From: DASSUW01 sp963740605
GTDB lineage: Bacteria > Actinomycetota > Thermoleophilia > Solirubrobacterales > Solirubrobacteraceae
NCBI GenBank assembly: GCA_963740605.1
Contig: CAVUFC010000022.1
Span: 806,001 to 870,000 of the forward strand
Length of the DNA stretch: 64,000 nucleotides
Direction of reading: 5' to 3'
Position 1 is the stretch's first letter, and each line of letters starts with the position of its first letter. A model generated the notes under the pieces. It searched no databases. It was not told where the DNA came from and saw only the letters and a list, made by a program, of their open reading frames with translations. This document shows, in pieces, positions 24,293 to 31,888 of the stretch. A program made the position numbers and the translations under genes.

Positions 24293-26359
24293 CTATGACT
24301 GAACTTCGTAGCCTGCGTCGCGCAGGTTCGCGATTGCGGCGTTCAATTCGCCCTGATCTTTCGTGATGGCGGCCCCGGCCTTTTGGAAACCGGCCTTGTC
24401 GTTGTGGGCGGCTGCGGTCGCCGCCTGGCCGTATGCCTTGGCGAGAGCGCCGAGCGCGGCGACGAGGCGGGCGTTGATGCCGCGATCGGCAGGGCTGAGC
24501 TGCAGACCCCGCAGGGTTGCGGCGGCGTGCCGGTACGCGTTCTGGATCTGGCGAGCAGCGGCGGCCTGGGCGGCCGGGGTCTTGGCCTTGGCGAGCTTGG
24601 CCTGGCCTGCGGCGACCGCCGCGTTGAGCGCGCCGAACGCGCCCCCGACGGCCTTCGCATAGTCGGCGCTCGGCCCGACGGGGAACGTGTCGCTGCCGAG
24701 CAGCTCGAGCGTGTTCGCGACGCCGTCGCAGGTGTTGGACGTCGGTACGCACGCGACGGTGACGACGCCCTGCTTGGTCGGGACCGTGTAGAGCGTGACC
24801 GGCTGATCGATGCCCTGGAGGCGCACGTCGCCGTAGCGGTACGCCTGCACGCCGTCGGGCCCGAGCTTCACCGCCGTGCGGTTCTTCGGCACGCCGCCGG
24901 CCGCCTGGAGCAGCGCCGGCGACAGCAACGACGGGGTGTTCGCGCCGCGCACGGTGCCGAACGAGACCGTCGAGCCCTCGCCGGTGGCGGCCTTGGGATC
25001 CGAGAGCGTGAGACCGGGGATCTGCGGCGGCGGAGCGTCGGCCCACGCGCCCGGAACCTTCAGCTTCATCGCCGCGTTCGACTTGACGACGTCCCCGGCA
25101 TTCGCCTGATCCCCGCCCGAGCTGCCGAGGACGAAGCCGAGGATCGCGGCGATCACGACACCGACGCCGATCACGATTGGCAGCGGGTTGCGCGCCGGGC
25201 GCCCCGGCTGCTCCGCGGGCGGCATCGGCGGCGGCGACGCCGGCATGACCGTCTCGGCCGTCGGCGGCTCCGGCTCCGGCGCGGGCTCGGGTTCGGGCGG
25301 CGGGAGAGGCGCGGGCTCTGGCGGCGGCGGAGGCGCGGGTTCGGGCGCGGGGAGAGGCTCAGGCTCGACCTCGGGCGCCGCCGGCGCGCCCCACGCGAAC
25401 GACTCGAACTCCGCCGATACGACGGGCTCGGCCGACGTCCCTTCGAACGGCGCCGGCGTCAACGGCTTCGGCGTGTCCACCTGCGCAGTGCGCTCCAGCA
25501 GTCGCGCCTCCCGCCGCCAGCGCGGCCCGAGGAGCCCGATGACGATCTCCTCATACTCGTCCCAGGCGTCGACGGCCGACTGCGTCCGCTTCGTCGGGTC
25601 CTTCACGAGCAGGTGCTCGATCCAGTCCGAGATCCCCGCGTCGACCGACGGCTCGACCGACTTGACGGCCGGGATCTCCTCGTTGACGTGCCGGAGCAGG
25701 ATCGCCATCGGCGCGTCCGTGTCGTGGAACGGGACCTTGCCCGTGAACAGCTCGAACGCCATGCAGCCGACCGAGTAGAGGTCGGTACACGGGCCGACGT
25801 CCTTCGCCATCGCCTGCTCGGGCGCCATGTAGGTCGGCGTGCCGACGGTGTGGCCGGTCGCGGTGACGAACGCGCCGGTCTTCATCTCGGTCGTCGCCTT
25901 GGCGATGCCGAAGTCGGCGATCTTCACCCGCCCGTCCGCGGTGACCATGAGGTTCTCGGGCTTGAGATCGCGATGGACGATGCCGTGCTGCTCGGCGTGC
26001 GCGAGCCCGGCGAGCAGGCCCTCGAACACGCCGCTCACCTGCGCCAGCGACAGCTGCCCGACGTATCCGCGGAGCGACCCGCGCTCGACGTACTCCATGG
26101 CGATGTACGGCGTGCCGTCGTGCTCGAAGTAGTCGTGGACGGTGACGATGTTCGGGTGCGAGAGCGACCCGGCGACGCGCGACTCGCGCACGAAGCGCTC
26201 TGCGAACGAGGGGTCGCTCGCGTGGAACGCGGCGAGCTCCTTCAAGGCGATGAAGCGGTCGAGGTCGGTCTGCCGCGCGAGGTAGACCATCGCCATCCCG
26301 CCGCGCCCGATCTCCCGCAGGATCTCGTAGCGGCCGACCGTCTTGAGTACTTCGGCCAT
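24293..26359 (-). CDS. transmembrane Ser/Thr protein kinase (PknB-type)
   Basis: 688 residues. ATG 26359 ('MAEVLKTVGRYEILREIGRG') shares a base with the PAAR stop, so the two genes are one transcript. The kinase domain (about 10-270) is complete: glycine loop 'IGRGGMAMVYLA', lysine 'FIALKEL', 'HRDLKPEN', 'ADFGIAK', 'GTPTYMAPEQ'. An acidic Pro-rich linker precedes one membrane helix 'PLPIVIGVGVVIAAILGFVL' (about 393-412) and an extracellular domain of about 270 residues without PASTA repeats, Ala-rich and helical at its end. It probably phosphorylates Thr residues recognised by the FHA domain encoded at 19374. Confidence 0.94.
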   Translation of the reverse strand: MAEVLKTVGRYEILREIGRGGMAMVYLARQTDLDRFIALKELAAFHASDPSFAERFVRESRVAGSLSHPNIVTVHDYFEHDGTPYIAMEYVERGSLRGYVGQLSLAQVSGVFEGLLAGLAHAEQHGIVHRDLKPENLMVTADGRVKIADFGIAKATTEMKTGAFVTATGHTVGTPTYMAPEQAMAKDVGPCTDLYSVGCMAFELFTGKVPFHDTDAPMAILLRHVNEEIPAVKSVEPSVDAGISDWIEHLLVKDPTKRTQSAVDAWDEYEEIVIGLLGPRWRREARLLERTAQVDTPKPLTPAPFEGTSAEPVVSAEFESFAWGAPAAPEVEPEPLPAPEPAPPPPPEPAPLPPPEPEPAPEPEPPTAETVMPASPPPMPPAEQPGRPARNPLPIVIGVGVVIAAILGFVLGSSGGDQANAGDVVKSNAAMKLKVPGAWADAPPPQIPGLTLSDPKAATGEGSTVSFGTVRGANTPSLLSPALLQAAGGVPKNRTAVKLGPDGVQAYRYGDVRLQGIDQPVTLYTVPTKQGVVTVACVPTSNTCDGVANTLELLGSDTFPVGPSADYAKAVGGAFGALNAAVAAGQAKLAKAKTPAAQAAAARQIQNAYRHAAATLRGLQLSPADRGINARLVAALGALAKAYGQAATAAAHNDKAGFQKAGAAITKDQGELNAAIANLRDAGYEVQS

Positions 26360-26718
26360 CAGCCGCGGGCGATCACGATGACCTGGCCGGGGGACTTGAC
26401 CGTCGCCCCGTTCGGCACCGGCACCACGCAGTTGGTCGTCATGAGAGACGTCGAGAGGAGCGCCGGCACGCCGCCGATGCGCACCTTCGTCGAGCCCATC
26501 GCCGCCGGGGCCACGATCGTCGCGCACGGGACGAACGACGGCGTTCCCGGAGTGGGGAGGTTCGGGCAGCCGGGCATGATCGGCGTGCCGGGCATGTCGG
26601 TGATCCGCAGCGCCGGAGCCCCGCCCACGTTCACCTGAACCTGCTTGGGCACGGGCTTCGCGACACCAGCCTGATGGGGGCAGGTGATGATCGCGTTGAC
26701 GTTGCAGATGGGAGGCAA
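26359..26718 (-). CDS. PAAR-like spike tip protein (Pvc10-like)
   Basis: 119 residues from TTG 26718, chosen because aaggaaagag lies just upstream and the conserved PAAR-type start 'CNVNAIITCPHQAGVAKP' follows at once; an upstream start would cross the inverted repeat. 'VNVGGAPALRITDMPGTPIM' and 'PCATIVAPAAMGSTKVRIGG' then 'VPALLSTSLMTTNC' follow the DUF4280/PAAR pattern with Cys and His metal ligands. It would sharpen the VgrG needle at 11928. The position apart from the structural operon, fused into the kinase operon, is unusual. Confidence 0.88.
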   Translation of the reverse strand: MPPICNVNAIITCPHQAGVAKPVPKQVQVNVGGAPALRITDMPGTPIMPGCPNLPTPGTPSFVPCATIVAPAAMGSTKVRIGGVPALLSTSLMTTNCVVPVPNGATVKSPGQVIVIARG

Positions 26719-26726
26719 GCTCTTTC

Positions 26727-26768
26727 CTTGGGGAGGGGGTGCGCGTAGTATCGCCCCACCTCCCCAAG
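26727..26768. promoter_or_regulatory. long inverted repeat, likely operator, between PAAR-kinase operon and LuxR regulator
   Basis: CTTGGGGAGG (26727-26736) and CCTCCCCAAG (26759-26768) are perfect 10-base arms; extending inward gives 15 of 17 matching pairs around an AT-containing centre. It sits between divergent starts at 26718 and 26797, overlapping the expected promoter space of both. A binding site for the adjacent LuxR regulator is the simplest reading; an RNA hairpin in the PAAR leader is possible. Confidence 0.55.
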
Positions 26769-26796
26769 CGCAGCAACCCTCTGGCAGGCCCCCAAA

Positions 26797-27414
26797 GTGA
26801 AGCTTTTCGTTCTCGATCCCCACACGATCTACCGTCGTGGGCTGGTCGCCTCCCTCGAGCTGATGCCCGAGGTCCAGTGTGTTGATCACGCCAACACGGT
26901 GTTCGAGGCGCAGCAGTCCGGACGGCTCGCCGGTGCCGACCTCGTGATCCTCGATCCCGCGACCGCCGGCGCGCGCGACTTCATCGGCGCGGGGTCAGTG
27001 CGCGTGATGGTCTGCTCGTCCGACTACAGCGAGGAGTCGATGCTCGCCGCGTTGCAGGCCGGCGCGGTCGGCTACCTCCGCAAGGACACGCTGACGACCG
27101 AGAGCCTCGGCGCCGCGGTCCGCGCCGCCGCGTACGGCGCCGGCGTGATGGAGCCCGAGTTGCTCGGCAACCTGCTCCGCGGCATCTCGCCCGAGTCGCT
27201 CGAGCCCGCCCGGCCCGCGACCGCCCACCTCACCGACCGCGAGCAGCAGGTGCTCTCGCTGATCGCCGCCGGGCACCCCACCCGCGAGGTCGCGGAGGCG
27301 CTCTCCTACTCCGAGCGGACCGTCAAGAACGTGCTCCACGACGTCGTCACGAAGCTCAACGCACGCAGCCGCTCCCAGGCCGTCGCCTTCGCCGTACGCG
27401 AGGGCCTGATCTGA
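26797..27414 (+). CDS. LuxR/NarL-family response regulator
   Basis: 205 residues from GTG 26797. The receiver domain (1-115) has 'KLFVLDPHTIYRRGLVASLE', phosphoacceptor-like Asp in 'LVILDP', Ser/Thr region 'MVCSSDYSEES' and Lys in 'GYLRKDTL'. The C-terminal HTH (about 145-205) reads 'LTDREQQVLSLIAAGHPTRE' and 'VAEALSYSERTVKNVLHDVV'. It diverges from the PAAR-kinase operon over a strong inverted repeat, which makes it the likely local regulator of the eCIS locus. No cognate histidine kinase is nearby. Confidence 0.9.
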   Translation: MKLFVLDPHTIYRRGLVASLELMPEVQCVDHANTVFEAQQSGRLAGADLVILDPATAGARDFIGAGSVRVMVCSSDYSEESMLAALQAGAVGYLRKDTLTTESLGAAVRAAAYGAGVMEPELLGNLLRGISPESLEPARPATAHLTDREQQVLSLIAAGHPTREVAEALSYSERTVKNVLHDVVTKLNARSRSQAVAFAVREGLI

Positions 27415-27428
27415 CCCTCGTCTCGCTC

Positions 27429-28496
27429 TTGGAGGGGCGGCGCATCGTCGTGTGCGCCGGCTCGGGCGGGGTCGGCAAGACCACGACGGCGGCTGCCATC
27501 GCGATGGGGATGGCCGAGCGCGGGCTGAAGGTGGCGGTCGTGACGATCGATCCGGCGAAGCGGCTCGCCGACTCGCTCGGGCTCGAGGAGCTGGGCAACG
27601 AGCCGCGGCTCGTCGACCCCGAGCGCTTCAGCGAGCACGGCGTGCAGATCGAGGGCGAGCTGTGGGCGCTGATGCTCGACTCCAAGGGCACGTTCGACGA
27701 GCTGATCGAGCGGCTCGCACCCGACGAGGCGACGGCCCGGGAAGTGCTCTCGAACCGCATTTACCAGCAGCTCTCGAACTCCGTTGCGGGGTCGCAGGAG
27801 TTCACCGCGATCGCCAAGCTCTACGAGCTCGACCAGGACGGCGACTACGACCTGCTCGTGCTCGACACGCCGCCTTCGCGCAACGCGCTCGACTTCCTCG
27901 ACGCCCCCGGCCGCCTGAGCGGCTTCTTCCAGGGCCGCGCGATGCAGATGTTCCTGCGGCCGGCGGGGATCGGCGGGCGGATCCTCGGCCGCGGCACCGG
28001 CGTCGTGTTCTCGATCATGGAACGGCTCACCGGCGTCGACCTGCTGCACGACCTGTCGGTGTTCTTCCGCGCGCTCGGCGGGATGGTCGACGGCTTCACC
28101 GAGCGGGCCCGCCGCGTCGGCCTGCTGCTGACCGACCCCGGGACGACGTTCCTGATCATCACCGCCCCGCGCCACGACCCGGTCGAGGAGGCGATCTTCT
28201 TCCACCGCAAGCTGCGCGACGCCGACATGCCGTTCGGCGGCCTCGTCGTCAACCGGCTGCACCGCGCGGTCGGCAACGGCGCGCTCCCCGACGGACTCGA
28301 CGACGATCTCGCGCACCGGGTCGAGATCGCCGCGCACGAGCTCGCCGCGCTCGCCGAGCGCGACGCCGCCAACGTCGAGCACCTGCGATCCGAGCTCGGC
28401 GACCCGCCGACGATCGTGGTGCCGGAGCTCGACGGCGACGTGCACGACGTCGCGGGGCTCGCGCTCGTGCGCGAGCACCTGTTCGCGGATGGCTGA
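27429..28496 (+). CDS. ArsA-family ATPase
   Basis: 355 residues from TTG 27429; a CTG at 27411 would add 'LTLVSL' and is possible because family members usually have a few more residues before the P-loop. The deviant Walker A 'GSGGVGKTTTAAAIAMGMAE' and 'VVTIDPAKRLADSLGL' are ArsA/Get3-type. Later motifs 'LLVLDTPPSRNALDFLDAP' and 'FLIITAPRHDPVEEA' complete the fold. Actinobacterial members are not arsenic pumps, and no arsB or transporter is near. It overlaps the next gene by eight bases, so the two ATPases are probably a functional pair. Confidence 0.88.
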   Translation: MEGRRIVVCAGSGGVGKTTTAAAIAMGMAERGLKVAVVTIDPAKRLADSLGLEELGNEPRLVDPERFSEHGVQIEGELWALMLDSKGTFDELIERLAPDEATAREVLSNRIYQQLSNSVAGSQEFTAIAKLYELDQDGDYDLLVLDTPPSRNALDFLDAPGRLSGFFQGRAMQMFLRPAGIGGRILGRGTGVVFSIMERLTGVDLLHDLSVFFRALGGMVDGFTERARRVGLLLTDPGTTFLIITAPRHDPVEEAIFFHRKLRDADMPFGGLVVNRLHRAVGNGALPDGLDDDLAHRVEIAAHELAALAERDAANVEHLRSELGDPPTIVVPELDGDVHDVAGLALVREHLFADG

Positions 28497-29121
28497 CGCG
28501 CTGCTGCGACGGGTCGAGCGCGACCCGGAGTTCGCGTGGCCCGACCCGCCGGTGTTCCCGTTCACGCTGCCGGCGTTCGCCGAGCTCGATCTCGACGTCG
28601 AAGGCGGCGACCGCGACCTGCGCTTCGAGGACCGCGAGGCCGACACCAACCTGCACGAGGCGCTGCGCCTGGTGCGCGGGCCGCGACCGCCGAGCATGCG
28701 CTACTTCCTGCGCGCCGAGAGCTTCTTCAACGTCGCCCGCATCGTCGACGAGAACCCGGGGCTCCTTGCGACATACGGCGGGCGGCCGCTGCACGGGATG
28801 TCGCACGGCGAGTCGTTCCTCGCGCTCGCCAACGAGCGGTTCTATCCGGACGGGCTGTTCCTGCTCGACGAGCCGGAGGCCGCGCTGTCACCGACCGGCC
28901 TCCTCGGGTTATTGCGGCGGATGAAGTCGCTCACGCTCGAGGGCGGCCAGTTCCTGATCGCCACGCATTCGCCGATCCTGCTCGCCTATCCGCACGCGCT
29001 GATCTACGAGCTGCGACCGGAGGGGCCGGTGCCCACGCCCTACGAGGACACCGACCACTACCGGCTGACGCGCGCGTTCCTGAACGCGCCGGACCGCTTC
29101 CTACGCGACCTGTTCGCCTAA
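28489..29121 (+). CDS. ABC/SMC-type ATPase lacking the Walker A region
   Basis: 210 residues; ATG 28489 overlaps the ArsA-like stop. The C-terminal ATPase core is intact: signature 'SHGESFLALANERF', Walker B 'GLFLLDEPEAALSPTG' and switch His 'FLIATHSPILLAYPHALIYE'. At residues 30-45 the text goes straight from 'LPAFAELDLDV' to 'EGGDRDLRFEDREADTNLHE', where related proteins carry about 35-40 residues including G-x-N-G-x-G-K-S. An in-frame deletion of the P-loop is the simplest explanation, so nucleotide binding should be lost or unusual. It overlaps the convergent gene by 21 bases. Confidence 0.8.
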   Translation: MADALLRRVERDPEFAWPDPPVFPFTLPAFAELDLDVEGGDRDLRFEDREADTNLHEALRLVRGPRPPSMRYFLRAESFFNVARIVDENPGLLATYGGRPLHGMSHGESFLALANERFYPDGLFLLDEPEAALSPTGLLGLLRRMKSLTLEGGQFLIATHSPILLAYPHALIYELRPEGPVPTPYEDTDHYRLTRAFLNAPDRFLRDLFA

Positions 29122-30342
29122 CTCCACCTGCAACATCTCGTCCGCCACCCGGCGGAGCTGGGGATCGAGGTGGCCGCACAGGACGTCGCGAAGGATCGCG
29201 CGCAGATTGCCGCCGAGATCGGCGATCAGGTCCTCGACCTCCGGATCGGGCCGCACGTGGCCGGTGATCGCCGAGCGCTCGAGGCGGATCGCGTCGTCGA
29301 GCCTGCGCTGGAGCGCCGGGCGCTCATCGGGGGTCGCGCAGATCACGGCGAGGCGCTCGGTCATGCCGTCGTAGCCCGCGGCCTCGGGGTCGGCGAGGAG
29401 CGCGCGGCCGGCGAGCAGCCAGTCGGTCAGCGCCTCGACGGCGAACGCGCGCTCGCAGCCGAGCTCGAACCGCCGGAGCGCCCACGCAAGCTCGCCGGCG
29501 CGCGGCGTGCGGCGGGTGACGAGCGAGCAGAACGCGCGCAGCGGATCCTCGTCCTCGGCGCCGAGCAGGCAGTCGCCGGCGTCGCGCCGGATGCCGGTCG
29601 CGAGCGGGACCGCGCTCCAGGAGCCGCCGTCGGTGCGCGCCCACGCGGTCGGGCCGAGCGAGGGCTCGGCGTCGTCCCACAGGCGCAGCGCGGTCTGCAG
29701 CCGGCGTAGCCGGCGGCCGGCGCTCTCGAGCGCGTGGCCGTCGTCGGGCGCGGAGTCGAGCGAGAGCACGGCGACCGTGCCCATCTCGTCCTCGCGCAGC
29801 TCCTCGGGACCCTCGCGCAGCGTCTCGGCGCGCACGAGCGTGAGCCCGTCGCCGAGCGCGACCTCGTCGCTCTCGAGCACCATCCCTTCGACGGCGGCGA
29901 GCACGACCGCGAGCGTGCGGTCGCCGTAGGCGGCCTCCTCGAGCTCGCCGAACGCGGCCTCGAACCGCTCGCTGTCGAAGCCGAACTCGCTCGACTCGGC
30001 CCATACCGCGGTGAGGAACGCCTGCAGCGCGGCGTCGGCCTGGATGCGGTGGTCGGGCGAGGGCGTCCGGCGTCCGCGGACCTTCAGGTAGGCCGGGATG
30101 TCGGGCAGCCCCGTCATGCCCTGGACCGCGGCGGGATAGGACGGGAGCTTCGCCAGCTCGGGCGAGCGGTCGGCGATGAAACGGCCGGTCAGGGGCCGGT
30201 AGCAGTACAGCGGCGCGGAGGCGCGCCCTTGCTCGATCAGTTCGAAGGGCACCTCGGCACCGCCGGAGATCTCCTCGGCGAGCTGCCACGCAGCCTCCTC
30301 GACGAAGGCAGCGAGGGAGTCGTGAAGGGCGCGGTTGTGCAT
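29101..30342 (-). CDS. conserved hypothetical protein
   Basis: 413 residues from ATG 30342 ('MHNRALHDSLAAFVEEAAWQ'). No membrane segment or signal peptide. Stretches such as 'LIEQGRASAPLYCYRPLTGR', 'LPDIPAYLKVRGRRTPSPDH' and a C-terminal helical part 'RRLDDAIRLERSAITG' look like a real folded cytoplasmic protein, and the codon use matches the neighbours. I do not recognise a family or catalytic motif. It converges on, and overlaps, the Walker-A-less ATPase gene. Confidence 0.65.
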   Translation of the reverse strand: MHNRALHDSLAAFVEEAAWQLAEEISGGAEVPFELIEQGRASAPLYCYRPLTGRFIADRSPELAKLPSYPAAVQGMTGLPDIPAYLKVRGRRTPSPDHRIQADAALQAFLTAVWAESSEFGFDSERFEAAFGELEEAAYGDRTLAVVLAAVEGMVLESDEVALGDGLTLVRAETLREGPEELREDEMGTVAVLSLDSAPDDGHALESAGRRLRRLQTALRLWDDAEPSLGPTAWARTDGGSWSAVPLATGIRRDAGDCLLGAEDEDPLRAFCSLVTRRTPRAGELAWALRRFELGCERAFAVEALTDWLLAGRALLADPEAAGYDGMTERLAVICATPDERPALQRRLDDAIRLERSAITGHVRPDPEVEDLIADLGGNLRAILRDVLCGHLDPQLRRVADEMLQVELGEQVA

Positions 30343-30419
30343 ACCGCGGTCGTTCGCCCCTCTGGGGCGGCCTCCTCCCGCGCGCACGCGCGCTTGCATA
30401 TCGACCGGACGGAAAACCG

Positions 30420-30779
30420 TCAGGCAGCGACGGCAGGCTCAGCCGTCACCGGCTGTTCCACGCAAGCGCCGTCCTCGTTGAGCCATTCGCGCCCGTAGAC
30501 GCGCATCGACTCGACGATCGGGACCAGCGCACGCCCCTTGTCCGTCAGCGCGTACTCGACGCGCGGCGGAACCTCCGGGAACGTGCGGCGCGCCACGATG
30601 CCCGCCTCTTCGAGGGCGCGCAGGCGCAGCGAGAGCGTACGCGGGGATATGCCAAGCAGCGACCGCTCGAGCTCACAGAACCGCGCGCGGCCCTCTGCGA
30701 GATCGCGGATCACGAGAAGAGTCCACTTGCCACAGACGATGTCTGCGGTGCGACAGACGGGACAGTCAGCGTTGCTCAC
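30420..30779 (-). CDS. HxlR-family transcriptional regulator
   Basis: 119 residues. 'CPVCRTADIVCGKWTLLVIR' and 'DLAEGRARFCELERSLLGIS' then 'PRTLSLRLRALEEAGIVARR' form the HxlR winged helix; the wing 'EVPPRVEYALTDKGRALVPI' follows. Two N-terminal cysteines (CPVC) near the helix could sense redox or electrophiles, as in YodB-type members. It is 24 bases from the 3' end of the HtrA-like gene on the same strand. Confidence 0.88.
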   Translation of the reverse strand: MSNADCPVCRTADIVCGKWTLLVIRDLAEGRARFCELERSLLGISPRTLSLRLRALEEAGIVARRTFPEVPPRVEYALTDKGRALVPIVESMRVYGREWLNEDGACVEQPVTAEPAVAA

Positions 30780-30803
30780 GAAACCTAAGGATAACGCAAG
30801 ACT

Positions 30804-31700
30804 TCACGAACTGAAGTGCGTCAGCGCAACGGCGACGTCGCGTTCCTCCGTGCCACGTACGAGCCCGAGGGCCAAGGTGTCGGTCGCGCCGTCGAGCGCG
30901 TCGAACAGGTCGTCCATGCTCGCGAGCGGTTTGTCACCGGCGCGGACGAGCAGATCGCCGCGCTGCAGACCGGCACTCGCGGCCGGGCTGTCGTCGACCA
31001 CCTGGCGGACGAGGAGTCCGTCGCGCGGCTCCAGCCCGACGGCCGCACGCAGGCGCCGCGCCACTCTCGGCGGGGCGAGCGCGACCCCGAGCCGCGGCCG
31101 CTCGGCCGCCTCGCCGCGGGCCAGTTCCTCGACCCGGCGCCTGAGGGCCGCGTCGGCCGGGAGCGCGAGGATGAAGCCGCCGTCGCGGCGGACGGCGTTG
31201 AGGCCCAGCAGGTTCCCCTGTGCGTCCACCAGCGGGCCGCCCGAGCTCCCGCGCGGCAGCGGCGCCGTGTGCTCGATCGAGCCGGCGACCCGCCGCCCGC
31301 GCGGGCCGCGGAAGCCGCGCCCGGTCGCGGACACCATTCCGAACGTGGTCCGCAGCCCACGCCCCCCGGGATTGGCGAGCCCGAACACCGCCGCGCCCGC
31401 GGCGGGCACGTCTCCCGGCTCCCAACCGACGACCGGCACCTCGCCGGTCTCGACGCCGATCACGGCGACATCGAGGTCCGGATCGGCGCCCAGCACCCGA
31501 CCCTCGCGGACGTCACCGTCGGCGAACGTCACGGCCACCTCGTCGCCACGCAGCACGTGCGCGACCGTCAGGACCTGTCCGGGCGCCACCACCACGCCCG
31601 AGCCACGTCCCCACCCCCGGCCCAGCCCCACGACACTCGGCCCGACCTTCTCCGCGGCATCGCCCACCGCGGCTTCCAACGCGTTCAGCACATCCGTCAT
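30804..31700 (-). CDS. HtrA-like trypsin-fold serine protease with PDZ domain, apparently cytoplasmic
   Basis: 298 residues from ATG 31700. The catalytic triad is visible: His in 'VLTVAHVLRG', Asp in 'DPDLDVAVIGV' and Ser in 'LPRGSSGGPLVDAQGN'. A C-terminal PDZ domain (about 200-290) carries 'PRLGVALAPPRVARRLRAAV' and 'VVDDSPAASAGLQRGDLLVR'. Unlike DegP/HtrA there is no signal peptide or membrane anchor, so quality-control or regulatory proteolysis would take place in the cytoplasm. It is flanked by HxlR regulators on both sides and a strong palindrome in its promoter region. Confidence 0.9.
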   Translation of the reverse strand: MTDVLNALEAAVGDAAEKVGPSVVGLGRGWGRGSGVVVAPGQVLTVAHVLRGDEVAVTFADGDVREGRVLGADPDLDVAVIGVETGEVPVVGWEPGDVPAAGAAVFGLANPGGRGLRTTFGMVSATGRGFRGPRGRRVAGSIEHTAPLPRGSSGGPLVDAQGNLLGLNAVRRDGGFILALPADAALRRRVEELARGEAAERPRLGVALAPPRVARRLRAAVGLEPRDGLLVRQVVDDSPAASAGLQRGDLLVRAGDKPLASMDDLFDALDGATDTLALGLVRGTEERDVAVALTHFSS

Positions 31701-31712
31701 CGCCTGCTCCTA

Positions 31713-31735
31713 GTGACTTGCAACTTGCAAGTCAC
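31713..31735. promoter_or_regulatory. perfect palindrome, likely HxlR operator
   Basis: GTGACTTGCA-ACT-TGCAAGTCAC has perfect 10-base arms. It lies 13 bases upstream of the HtrA-like start and about 150 bases upstream of the divergent HxlR gene. The ACTTGCAAGT-like core resembles published HxlR/MarR-type sites, and HxlR genes flank this promoter. Confidence 0.6.
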
Positions 31736-31789
31736 CGTATCAGAGGTCAGATCTCGCGCGCGGCGAGAGCGCGGAACCGTGGCATTGAA

Positions 31790-31838
31790 GGGGTGGACGA
31801 CGTTCGTCACCCAGGAGGTGACATTCGTTAGCCACCCC
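31790..31838. repeat. dispersed hairpin element, copy 1
   Basis: Starts GGGGTGGACGACGTTCGTCACC and ends in GCCACCCC, with outer arms GGGGTGG/CCACCCC and a partly decayed inner stem. Closely related in sequence and spacing to the element at 51167-51213. Confidence 0.6.
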
Positions 31839-31888
31839 TCGATCCGCGCCCTCAACGCCCGAAGTTCGTCCCTAAGCTGCGACACACA

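Larger units (their letters stand above)
5092..26718. other. extracellular-type contractile injection system (eCIS) locus
   Basis: Fourteen same-strand genes plus a facing operon encode a phage-tail-like contractile machine: Pvc16-like protein, sheath, two tube-type proteins, chaperone, LysM hub spacer, VgrG spike, gp25, gpJ, tail protein I and, on the opposite strand, PAAR. No terminase, portal, capsid, integrase or type VI membrane-complex gene is present, which argues against a prophage or T6SS. Interleaved are genes not in the classical Pvc/Afp set: REC-like, FHA-M50, PASTA-propeller, hydrolase and Ser/Thr kinase. The usual AAA+ ATPase, tape measure and fibre genes were not found in the window. 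Confidence 0.92.

Noticed and set aside
27429..28496. ArsA-like gene as an arsenite pump component
   Set aside because: No arsB, arsR or arsC nearby; single-domain ArsA-like ATPases are widespread in actinobacteria without arsenic function.
31697..31885. Small minus-strand frame between the HtrA-like and HxlR genes
   Set aside because: It is generated by the hairpin element and palindrome in this region and has no ribosome site or recognisable protein.
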